Of a DNA stretch of 64,000 nt, positions 24,740-35,204 are shown piece after piece. Every line of letters begins with the position of its first letter. Position 1 is the first letter of the stretch. The notes under the pieces are model-generated. The model did not search any database. It was not told where the DNA came from and saw nothing but the letters and a program-made list of their open reading frames with translations. A program made the translations under genes and the position numbers. Origin of the DNA: Syncephalis fuscata (taxonomy: Eukaryota > Zoopagomycota > Zoopagomycetes > Zoopagales > Piptocephalidaceae); contig JAHLTZ010000019.1 of assembly GCA_025786725.1 (NCBI GenBank), forward strand, positions 62,001 through 126,000, in the 5' to 3' direction.

Positions 24740-25100
24740 TCAAACCATTGAATTTAAAGATAAACAGTTCAACGATTCGTACAGTTGACACAACTTCTTG
24801 GCATTATTTCGCCAACATTCTTCTAAACGCTTCTCCTCATGTTCTGTGACTTCTATAAATCAGCATATGGTGCAAATGCAGTGACATCCAGGATAAAGGC
24901 TTAAAGTGAAAATGCCAAGAAGTGCAGCCAAGCATGGTAGATTTCTGTGTGAAAATGTTATTTCCTTTAAAAAGACGGGTATTTAATCTTTTTGCCCTTT
25001 TGTCATCACTCCACGGCCTTTGAGCGTTCCATTCTTGTCTCCACTGATAACTACCACTGCTACCCCTCCAACCACCACCAATACCATTGTTCTTATTCAT
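24740..25100 (-). CDS. Unidentified small single-TM protein
   Basis: Three coding-like segments on the minus strand. The first starts at 25100 (MNKNNGIGGGWRGSSG, then basic residues). The second is a hydrophobic stretch LPCLAALLGIFTLSLYPG near 24900-24950. The third is a charged Cys-containing tail EHEEKRLEECWRNNAKK ending at 24740. An intron with a TTATAG-side acceptor joins the last two; the join between the first two needs an indel or an unusual intron. The size, single membrane segment and charged tail suggest a small mitochondrial or ER membrane protein, but I do not recognise the family. The start codon is only 23 bp from that of the divergent PB1-UBA gene, so one of the two starts may be wrong. 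Confidence 0.4.
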
Positions 25101-25123
25101 TGTGACTGTTTGATTTTAGTATC

Positions 25124-26392
25124 ATGTATAAAATTACTATCAAAGTCTATCACGGCAAGATTGGTCGCCGTTTTAGCGATTATCCAACCGAGTTTACTTG
25201 GGATAAATTGGAGGCAAGGATTTGCACTTTGTTCTCTTTGAACCGACCACTTTACGGTCTTATATATAAAGATAGCGATGGTGATCATATTTTCATGAAT
25301 AGCAACGAAGAGTTAAAAATGCTGTTTGAGCCGTTTATTTATGGTAGTGCCGAACCTACTACCATTTGCTTCCAGGTCGTCCCAACTGATACCGCACTAT
25401 ACGAAGATACCTGGCTAATTGAAGGTAATCAAGCAACCGAGTACAATGCTGATACAAATCCAACCGCCAACGAGCTGACAAATGAAGAAGAAATGCATGG
25501 CATTAGCGATACAGAGCCATTACTCGCCACTCCTAACAACATGCCAGCGGATCTTCCGGCTAACTACCAAGCTGGGTCAGTATTACAGCCAATTCAGAAT
25601 CCATCAAATACTCGATCCATTCCATCTGAACCATTTGTAACCACCCATGCTGCTGTTAATAATGCTACTACTACCCCTACTACTCCCGCTACCCCTACTA
25701 CTGCGGCTACTACTGCTGCTGCTACTACTGAATTCTCTTCCGAACCTACTCAAGCAACAGAAAATACCGCTCAATCAGCAACACCAGGAGAAGCAGCATT
25801 ACCGCCACTTACCTCACAAATTGCTAACTTGGCCCGACAATTTGTCGAAACACTTCGATCTAATCCAGAACTGAACGAGAATGCCCATCAAGTATTGAAT
25901 CGAGTAAGTGCATTATTATGATAATTACATTTAGAATTTACAAAATTAACATTTATTATTTAATAGTCAGTTTCTGCTGTAGAGCAAAGCTTTACACGTG
26001 TTGTGGAATGTTTGCAAACTGAATTTACACAAATTTACAATTCAGCCTCAAATGCGATGACATCATCTCGTCGACGTGCTTCACCAGCATTGCCACCACG
26101 GAATACTGCACCAACTTATTATCCACACTGTGGCCACCACCACACTGCCAGGACTAGTCCCGAGAACCATGCTACTTATCACGCAGCATCGTCGGCAGAA
26201 TTTCCCGATACGGTATGGGTTGACCGATCAAGTGAAGAACAAGCCGCCCGTATCACTCGACAAATAGCCGAACTTAGAGAAATGGGCTTCTATGATGAAG
26301 CGCTCTGCCGCCGTGCCCTTGAACAACATTCAAATCTGTCATCGGCTATTGACGAGCTTTTACGCACTTCCAATGCGCCTATAAATACTTAA
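25124..26392 (+). CDS. PB1-UBA domain protein (NBR1/p62-like, no ZZ finger)
   Basis: Two exons, 25124-25903 and 25967-26392, give 401 residues. Residues 1-90 look like a PB1 domain (MYKITIKVYHGKIGRRF, then YKDSDGDHIFMNSNEEL, the OPCA-type acidic segment). The middle is Thr/Ala/Pro-rich low complexity (about 165-215). The C-terminal 50 residues form a UBA domain (QIAELREMGFYDEALCRRAL, then SSAIDELL). PB1 plus UBA is the architecture of p62/SQSTM1 and NBR1, which polymerise and bind ubiquitin as selective-autophagy receptors. ZZ fingers and the NBR1 FW domain are absent, and I see no convincing LC3-interacting motif; EDTWLIEG is close but has Glu at the key position. A role in ubiquitin-dependent cargo selection is inferred. 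A TTTTAG just upstream could be the acceptor of a leader intron. Confidence 0.75.
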
Positions 26393-26865
26393 TGTCATGA
26401 TGAACCAATAATGATTCATTTTTGTTAATATAACTACACGATAGCACATATTCCTTTATAGCCTTTTAAATAAATATTAACCGTTGTTATTATAATCGAG
26501 AGCTAGCTTATTTGGCATAGCCAAGCCTAGGAGCATGCATCTACACAAATATACAAATACACGCGAACACGCGCCATTCTTGTGCCTTGTGTGTCAGCAT
26601 GTGGTATTAGCGATAAGATCAAGTTTTCATCTCAGCAGTCGATTTTTAACATTTTCAGTATCAGGTGGGTATTTTTTATTAGTAATATTAGTATTATCGT
26701 TATTGTTATCACCGTTGAACTCGATAGTGAGAACGATCGAGTGAGTGAATGAGAGAAAGAAACAAACAAATACAGAAAAGTGCACTGTTTTCCATCTGAA
26801 TATTTCATAAACATATACTACTTGTACCTTACCCATTCTAAAGAATAAACGTACTAGCAGTAAGC
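26393..26865. other. Intergenic, promoter of RING ligase gene
   Basis: A spacer with CA-rich and T-rich stretches. No gene is seen. A possible leader-intron acceptor (TTTTCAG) occurs near 26660. Confidence 0.45.
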
Positions 26866-28781
26866 ATGAGCGAGGAGACACAACAATTGGAGGCAGCTTA
26901 TTGCGAAATGTTGGATCAATTAGAGGGCAGTTCAACGCCTTCGTCACGGATGACAACTACTACTACTACTACCACTGACAATGGTGTTACCACTACAACA
27001 ACTACCACAGTGACTACGGGTTCAACCAATGATTCAACAAGTTTAAATAATGGTGAATCCACGGCTGTTCGAGCCACAACGACAGCTAGTGGGGAATTGC
27101 CATCAATAACTGCCGCTGCCAGTATTGTCAATGACGATGATAATGGCAATAGAGAAGAAGAGGAAGAGGAAGAGGAGGAAGAGACTGAGACAGAAGAAGC
27201 AGAAGCTGATAGCTCGCCTCCAGCTATTAATGAGGATGCACAAAACGAGCTACGTCGTCAAATTCTAAGTATTCAAAATGATGGTAATATCTCCTCGGCA
27301 GAAAAAGCAAAGCAAATTCAGGTAATAATAGCTAATTAGTAATAATTAAGTAATTAATTAATTAATGATTAATACCAATGAAACAATAGCAATTGATGTC
27401 ATTTGGATGGGAAACAGCTCGAAAGCGAGAACAAGCAGCTCGTCGTAAAGCAGCCGGTATAGAAGAAGAGACAGATGATACAAGTACGACACTCAATGGT
27501 CGGATACCCGATGACACACCGCCTACACAGGCCGATCTACGAGCCAGTTATCATGTAATAATCGTTATAATGTGTAAATAATGGATATGCTAATTAATAA
27601 GTGGTAATAGGATGAGTTACGTAATATTTATGGCTGTAAACATTATCAACGAGGTGTCAAATTAAAAGCCAATTGCTGTGGTCGCTGGTTTCCTTGTCGA
27701 TTCTGTCATGATGATGTTTGTGATCATAACATTGTTCGGTAAGTAATTATAATATAATATAACATAATACAACTAGCTGTATTTCCTAATATTTAACATT
27801 TATTATAACTTTATATTTATATAGACGCGATACAAAAGTGATGATGTGCATGCGATGCAAATTAGTACAACCTGCTGCTCAAGATTGTAGCAATCCTGAA
27901 TGTCGTGTCCGCGTTGCTCATTATTATTGCAATACTTGTAAACTATGGGATGACAATACAGATCGCTCTATTTACCATTGCGATAAATGTGGCATATGCC
28001 GTTTAGGTCGAGGACTGGGACATGATTACTTTCACTGCGAGAAATGTAATGTATGCATGGCTACTAGTCTACAAGGCAGACATCGATGCATTGAACGAAA
28101 TCTCGAATGCGATTGTCCAATTTGTGGTGAATATTTGTTTACTTCAACCAGTACAGTTATCTTTATGGTAAGTCTTTTAAGTATATGACACACACAGCTA
28201 ATACAACTATATTTGACCTGTAGCGATGTGGCCATTGTATTCATTTAAAGTGTCATGAACAACATCTGCGTACTAGTTATCAATGTCCCACTTGTCTCAA
28301 ATCACTTGCCGATATGACTGACTACTTTGCTCGTATCGACACGGTATTGGGACAGCAACAAATGCCACAGGAATATGAACGCTTTGTATCGATGGTATTG
28401 TGCAATGATTGTGAACGTCGTGGCTATGCCAAATTCCACTTTTTATATCACAAATGTGCCCATTGTGGCTCATACAACACAAAGGTGCTAAGTACATTAC
28501 AACGTGACGAAATGGATCCTAGTATACCCGAATCAACTGTAACAACACCTCGATACCGAGGTGCAGATTTATCGGGCAGTGAACAAGACGAAGAAGATGA
28601 AGACGAGGATATTGAAGATGAAGGAGATGAGGATGAGGATGAAGAAGAAGATATCGAAGACGAAGAAGATGAAGAAGAAGAAGATGGAGAAGAAGATGGA
28701 GAAGAGATAGAGATGGAGACATCGCACGAACCTGAAGACGAGTCACATTTAACAGAGATTGAAGAGCCTGAGTTAGATTGA
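26866..28781 (+). CDS. CHY/CTCHY/RING-finger E3 ubiquitin ligase (RCHY1/Pirh2-like)
   Basis: Five exons: 26866-27321, 27390-27554, 27611-27738, 27825-28167 and 28224-28781, total 549 residues. The N-terminus is low complexity (Thr runs, then a Glu run). A CHY zinc finger follows (CKHYQRGVKLKANCC, FPCRFCHDDVCDHN, MMCMRCKLVQP), then a CTCHY domain (YYCNTCKLWDD, YHCDKCGICRLG, FHCEKCNVCM). The RING-H2 is split by an intron (CDCPICGEYLF / RCGHCIHLKC / YQCPTC), and a zinc-ribbon-like CNDC..CAHCGSY precedes a long acidic Asp/Glu tail. The order matches RCHY1-type ligases that ubiquitinate nuclear or stress-related proteins. The acidic tail of about 80 residues is an unusual addition. Zinc ligands are intact. 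Confidence 0.93.
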
Positions 28782-28898
28782 GATGCGAATATTTATAGAA
28801 AGAACGCGCCAATGAATTTAACAATAAATATTCACCTTTTTCATTTTGTTATCGTGTTACTACTCCTATAACTATAGCTATATTACTATCAAATAACT

Positions 28899-29180
28899 AT
28901 GCCTCAACCAGTGGAGACTACTCGGTTTATCGAAAACAGTACAACTACTTGTGATTATCGCGCACTTAAAGCATGTTTAGAACGACATCAAGGCGATAGA
29001 GCAAAATGTACGGCCGAATGGGAGGCATTTCAAGAAGCATGTGCAATCAGACGACGGTAAGTCGGCTATTTATTACTATAAGCTGTAATAACCCATTTAT
29101 ATTCATTTAGTAAAGTGCAAGGCATCACCGAGTGTAAACCGTGTGCCATACCGTCCTCATCTACCACTGCTGCTTCGTAG
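28899..29180 (+). CDS. Small CHCH-like Cys-motif protein
   Basis: Two exons, 28899-29056 and 29111-29180, give 75 residues. Four cysteines in CDYRALKAC and KCTAEWEAFQEAC have spacing C-x7-C-x10-C-x10-C in a predicted helical region, followed by a Lys/Arg patch and a C-terminal CKPC. It resembles twin-Cys proteins of the mitochondrial intermembrane space (CHCH, usually C-x9-C), imported by Mia40 and often involved in respiratory-chain assembly, but the first spacing is non-standard. The gene sits in a compact run 117 bp after the RING gene and 169 bp before UTP13. The exact family is not recognised. Confidence 0.65.
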
Positions 29181-29255
29181 ACATAATAGTAACAATAATA
29201 AAAAACTTTTAATTAATTAATTAATCAATTACTTAACTGAATGGTTTTAAATGTT

Positions 29256-29271
29256 AAAAAAAAAGAAAAAA
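29256..29271 (+). promoter_or_regulatory. A-tract/G/A-tract motif upstream of UTP13
   Basis: Nine A, one G and six A lie about 80 bp before the UTP13 ATG. The same arrangement precedes DRS1 and lies between TSR1 and KRR1. Confidence 0.4.
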
Positions 29272-29349
29272 CAAAAATCGATTGTGCTTTTTCTTTACTC
29301 TTTGATCGTGAGCCATTCTTCTCTATATACATACATATAAATTAAAGTA

Positions 29350-32300
29350 ATGTCGGACGGAGCAGCTCCTAGTAAATTGCAGTTAAAGTCGAGGTAGATT
29401 GTTGCATTAATGGTATAGCGCGTAATGCTTACGCTGGTTTAATAGTTATCGGTCTGTATCGACTATTGAAGCAATCTATACAGGTGGTCCTTGTGCAGTC
29501 ACTCGCGACGAAGCATTTCTATTCTGCACAGTCAATACAGATGTCTATGTAGTCAGTCTAGAGGATGGTCGAAAGAAGGCCGAACTGGCTGGTGTAAGTA
29601 AAATAGACCGATAAAGTCTATCTATTATAAATGATATAATAATAATGACAATAATGACAATAATAGGATTCAGAAGTAGTGACGGCCTTGGCGATTAAAC
29701 CCAATGGACAACAAATAGTTACAGCAAGTCGTAGTTTACAACTACGTGTTTGGGATCTTTCAACGTATAAAACAATTCGTTCATTCAAAGTAAGTTTTAA
29801 TAAATATGATGTGACACACACATATATATACATATTACATTATCAATATTAACTTGATAATACAATATAATAGGTTCATGAAGCACCAGTTATTGTTATG
29901 ACTATTGATGAGACATCAACCCTTGTAGCAACAGGATCAGCCGATTCAACTGTCAAAGTCTGGGATATTGACGGTGGATATTGCACACATAACTTCCGTG
30001 GTCATTCGGGTGTAGTCAGTGCCATACAGTTCCATCCTGATCCAAAACGACTCTGGTTAGCTACTGGTGCCGATGATTGTCAAGTACGTGTATGGGATTT
30101 GAATAAGAGCGAGTAAGTATACGATAGTTTATAAGTGTTTTAAATAATAGCTTTGTTAATAATGTCTATAATAGATGTATTGCAGTGCTAGACAGCCATG
30201 TAAGTGTTGTACGTGGCCTAGCATTCACAAGCAACGACGACCATCTTATAAGTGGATCGCGAGATAAAGTTGTCAATGTATGGAATTTGAAGAACAAAAG
30301 TCTAGCCCACACATTCCCAGTTTACGAGGTAATAACTACATTATTGTTAAATGACTGTATTACTAATGTGTATAATAATAATAATAATAATAATAATAAA
30401 ATAGGGACTTGAAACAGTTGGTTTAATAGATGCTGGCACAGTAATTAATGGCCAAGTATTGAAACATCAAGCATTTTATACGGGTGGTGAAAAAGGTAAA
30501 TATTTGTATAATAAAAAGATCCATTGATATTAATATATAATAGGCACTATTCGAGTATGGGATTACACATCAGGCGAATTACTGTCTGAATCAGCAAACA
30601 ATTCAAATGCCAAATTTACATTCACAGATGTTTTGTAAGTCAATACCATCTATTATTAATTGCTATAATTGATTAATACTTGTAATAGACATAGCAAATC
30701 ATCGGGACAGCTATACGGTATTACAAGCGATCAGAATATTCTTATTTATCAATTGGCAGATTGTATACGCCCAATACGCCAACTTGTTGGTTACAACGAT
30801 GAGATTATCGATCTAGCTTATTTGGGCGAAGATGAATCTTATTTAGCAGTTATTACAAATAGCGAACAGGTAAATAGACTGCTTCATAAATGCTATACTG
30901 TACTGTTTATACATATATACTGACATCTACCGCAACAGATTCGTGTATTTGATCTTGAAACATTTAGCTGTGATATTGTATACGGCCATGCGGACACAGC
31001 TCTATGTGTAGCACATCGTCCCAAAGGCGATATCATGGTGACGGCCGGTAAAGATAGAACGGCTCGTGTGTGGTCCGTTAATATGATGGCCACGACAACC
31101 GAGGATAGGTAAGAGGCAAACTCCTTTTGATGCATATAGACTCTAATGCCAACCCATTCATTGCTAGATTCAAATTACTTGGTACCTGTGTTGGGCATAC
31201 TGAATCAATTGGATCGGTTGCTGTGCCTAATCGATCAGATGATTTTATTATTACAGTTAGTCAAGATCGCACAGTAAAGTATTGGGACTTGACGGCCATT
31301 GGTAAGTAATTCGGCAGTATAATCGTCATTTTGGATAAACTAATCTAACGGTGATGATCACACGACCAGATGTCACGTCCATTGCACCTGATAGTGGATA
31401 TAAGATTAAATCACAGTATACACACCAGGCCCACGATAAAGATATCAACACAGTCTCGATTGCTCCAAACGACAAGCTATTCGTCACGGGATCCCAAGAT
31501 AAAACGGCCAAAGTATGGTCTTGTGCAGATGGTAGTCTTGTCGGTGTTTGCAAGGGTCATAAGCGCGGCGTCTGGTGTGCACGATTCTCGCCTATGGATC
31601 AAGTGCTGGTCACGAGTTCTGGTGACAAGACAGTTCGTCTATGGTCATTGACCGACTTTAGCTGCATCAAGGTAGGGAGCTTACTGTATTAGTTAATCAT
31701 GGCTATTAAACAATAGCGTGGCTAATGATACTGAATAGACCTTTGAAGGACATACAAGTTCTGTGCTACGAGTAGCCTTTTTGACAGCCGGTACCCAACT
31801 CATTAGCAGTGGTTCCGATGGTCTAATTAAGTTATGGAATATTAAAAGCAATGAATGTATCGATACAGTAGATGAACATGAAGATAAGGTAGATAGAGTA
31901 GTAAAACAAATACTAACCAACAATGGCTAATTGATTGATTGATTGCGTTTAGATATGGGCTTTAACCGTTCGTAGTGACGAGAATCGAATGGCATCAGGC
32001 AGTGCCGATTCTACTATTCATATCTGGCAAGATTTCACACAAGAAGATCGTGAAGAAGAGCGTCAAAAACAAGCAGATTTAGTTGAAAAGTAAGTTGTTA
32101 TTATGGTAATAAATATGACATTAATAATATTATCTATTTGTCTATTTATTTAGAGAACAAGTACTTTCTAATTATTTATTAAAGAAAGATTACAAGAATG
32201 CTATTTTACTTGCTTTATCGCTTGAACAGCCACATCGACTTTTATCGTTATTTAAAGATGTATTGGATCAACGCTCCCAAGGTAAATGGCTAATTATTAC

Positions 32301-32910
32301 TATTGTGTATTTTATCCATTCTAATAATTCATTCTAATAATTCATTCTATAATAATAGGTGTTATGACGACCGATAGCATCACAGGCTCTATTGAAATTG
32401 ACGAGATTATTAAAGAACTGGATACAGCACAAGTAAGCAGTTTAATTAATGACTCGTTTATATTAATTTACTAATCTATTTATCTATTTATCTATTTATC
32501 TAGCTATCTTTAATACTTGGCTATATTCGAGATTGGAATACAAATGCCAAAAAGAGTAGAACAGCCCAAACTATACTACACGCTATATTAAAATCACGAC
32601 GTGTCGAAGAACTACAACAAGTTACTAATATTAAAGAAGTAAGTTTAATAGTAATAAATAGTATGTTAAAACACTAATTAATTTATTATTGTTGTTATGG
32701 TTATTATTACAGCTCACGGATAGTATGATTCCATTTACTGATCGTCATTTTGCCCGTCTTGACGCTCTCCTTACCCAATCCTACATTGTTGACTATACAT
32801 TACGGGCCATGGATCGACACGGACCCGTTGGCAATGAATTGCTTACCCATTCTTTAACGGCTACCTCCAATATGAGTAATGGAATGGTCGTGGACACAAA
32901 AGACGATTAA
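29350..32910 (+). CDS. UTP13: U3 snoRNP WD-repeat protein UTP13 (TBL3)
   Basis: A component of the small-subunit processome (UTP-B) needed for 18S rRNA maturation. Many exons (about 16) with short introns. The start [11 protein letters not shown] is followed by a first exon of about 44 bp. Two tandem WD40 propellers are visible; blades end in motifs such as LRVWDL, VKVWDI, VRVWDL, VNVWNL, IRVWDY, ARVWSV, VKYWDL, AKVWSC, VRLWSL, IKLWNI and IHIWQD. The C-terminal Utp13 domain contains [20 protein letters not shown] and [17 protein letters not shown]. It ends in an acidic tail DTKDD at 32910. One intron carries a (TAA)n microsatellite at about 30373-30400. No lesion is seen. Confidence 0.95.
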
Positions 32911-35204
32911 TAGATGAGCAAATCAACGTGTACACAACACAACACAATAAAATAAAACATTTGATTAAAACCATTAATGATCTAATAATAACCTGTGGAA
33001 TATAGTATGCATCGCTGATTGGTATTTACTTATGCCATTGCTGTTCATCGTACATATGATTTGCGTATTGTACGTGGCAAACCATCTTTAGTTACACTCA
33101 GTGGCATTAGTATTACAGAAAATCAATCACTCGCTTTAGTCTATTCTGGCCTATGGCTATGTTGGTCATACGCGGTAATGTCGTATTGCCGCTGCTTTTG
33201 TTTCACTTGTCGAGTCGACTAATGTCAACATTATGTTTTATCTTTATATACAATGAACAAAGCAATGTATTGTCTAATTCTATTAATATGCATTAAATTC
33301 AACGGACAACAGGAGTAACCGGTCTGTATAGACGAGAAAGGACAAATGAGTGCAAGTAAAGCACTATTGAATCATCTGAGGTACGAATGAAATGTTACCT
33401 TTTGACTATTCTGCATCTGGCATGTGTTACAACTGAAGATGTCACATGCACATCAGGCGTACGACCATGTATAGAGAAAGAGATCCGGTAAAGACAAGAT
33501 CATTCTCTATCAGAGAGAGTACTATGAAGTCGACACGGAAAAGGGCTACCATTTAATTAGAACGGCCAAAGGATTGCTCTACTTGTTGCGCAATACGGCT
33601 ATTTGTCTTGTTTCAACATCATTTTCTTGATTTTATTATATTTATTACTATTAGTAGTATTGTAACTTTGCTATTTACTAGCAATAGCTTAATAGATACT
33701 AGTTAATCGGCTGCCATACAACCACTGCATGTGATAAGTCACGCGTTGCTGATTTGAAATAGAGCAGCAGCTGCCACAGCAGCCGTAACAGTAATAGTAA
33801 TAGCTGTTTTACGCTATAGTCTATATATCATTCTATTGTATTGGACTCTAAACGTCCAGTGATCGCTTAATCCATTGTGTCGGCGTTGGAATTTCATTTA
33901 TCGTCATTTTAAGCTGCCCCTTTTTTCCCTTCTATATAGTTAATATTAGCCGCAACGACCGCTAATTATTCTACTCTCTCTCTCTCACTTTCTTTACTTT
34001 CTCTACGCAAATAACAACGACTACCTCCACGGTCGCCCTTTGAAGTGGAGAAAGTGACCCTTACTTCCTTTTTTTCTTCCTTTCAACCGCCACCACCACG
34101 ATAACAAGTACTTTTTCATCATTGTATGTCTAAAACTACGCACCACACTTAACCACCAAACCGACTACCACCATAAAAAACAACGAGTTCTATCTATTCT
34201 ACGGGTTCTTTCATTTACTACTGCTTGCTTATACTTTCTATTTTTTTGGCTTTAGCATTGCTAAACGTCATTTTCCCTATTCTTCTTCCTCCTTATTGGT
34301 ACTATTGTGTTAAAACGACCCTTCTTTGGCCCTATTCTCTTCTCACTTGTCAACGTACCAACTTGTAAGAAGTAACAAAAGGTATAGCGGCATTTTACTG
34401 TGTGTTTTGTTTTCTTGATCTAGCGTTTTTACACTTTGTAGTTGCTACCCTTGGTTTCACCGCTTGTATTTACCTATTACTTTTTATTAGTAATAGTAAT
34501 ATTACCTTACCACTATTGTTACAACTATTTGTATAGCCATAGTAGTTCTATTGTGTCTGGTCCACGTGCTTCACAACTTACCTTCTCTTTCTATTACTTG
34601 TTCTTCTTATTCCTGCGCCGCTTCTACGCTTCTGCAACGACCCACCTTGACTGCCGTGCGTAATAGCCACAGTCTCGGCCAAGCACACCTAAAAGAAACA
34701 ATACCACAGACACACCACCACACAAGACCGCTTTGTTTCCTTTCACTTTTAAGCATTTATCGCTATCATCTTACTCTTTATATTATATTATATCTATTCA
34801 ACTCTCATCTACTCATTGATCCCTTCTTCCGAGTCTATTCTGAGTGCAAAGAAACAGCTTTGCAGTCGGAGCTTAGTACTTGTGACTTTGACCCTCGCTT
34901 TCTCCCACTCTCAGTTCTTAAACTCCGTCTCAGCTTGTGGCTAAAATTGCGCGGAGGTAGTAGTTGGCTTGGACGCGCACCATTCCGTTTACTGCCGCTA
35001 CTTTATAACAGCAACCACTACTGCATGCATTGACCAGCAATCGTTTTCGAACCTCCGTTAATACTATTATTCTATTTATACCACGCACACCGCCTTGTTC
35101 TGTACACCAACTGCTCGGCCTTGTTCAAGCCTTAACAATTTTCAACTAGTTTTTCTTTCGTTTATTTCTTTGCATCTTTCTACATCTACACGAAGCTATC
35201 AATC
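32911..35204. other. Long intergenic region with possible gene debris and CT-rich leader
   Basis: Between 33019 and 33630 short coding-like pieces appear on the plus strand (VFTYAIAVHRTYDLRIVRG, VCIDEKGQMSASKALLNHL, EYYEVDTEKGYHLIRTAKG) but no continuous frame or ATG joins them. This may be a decayed or heavily spliced small gene that I do not recognise. From about 33900 to 35200 the plus strand is strongly C/T-rich and probably forms the promoter and leader of the LRR gene. Confidence 0.35.

Noticed and set aside
25380-25430. LC3-interacting motif in the PB1-UBA protein
   Set aside because: TWLIEG has an acidic flank but the residue three after Trp is Glu, not Leu, Ile or Val, so it does not meet the core consensus.
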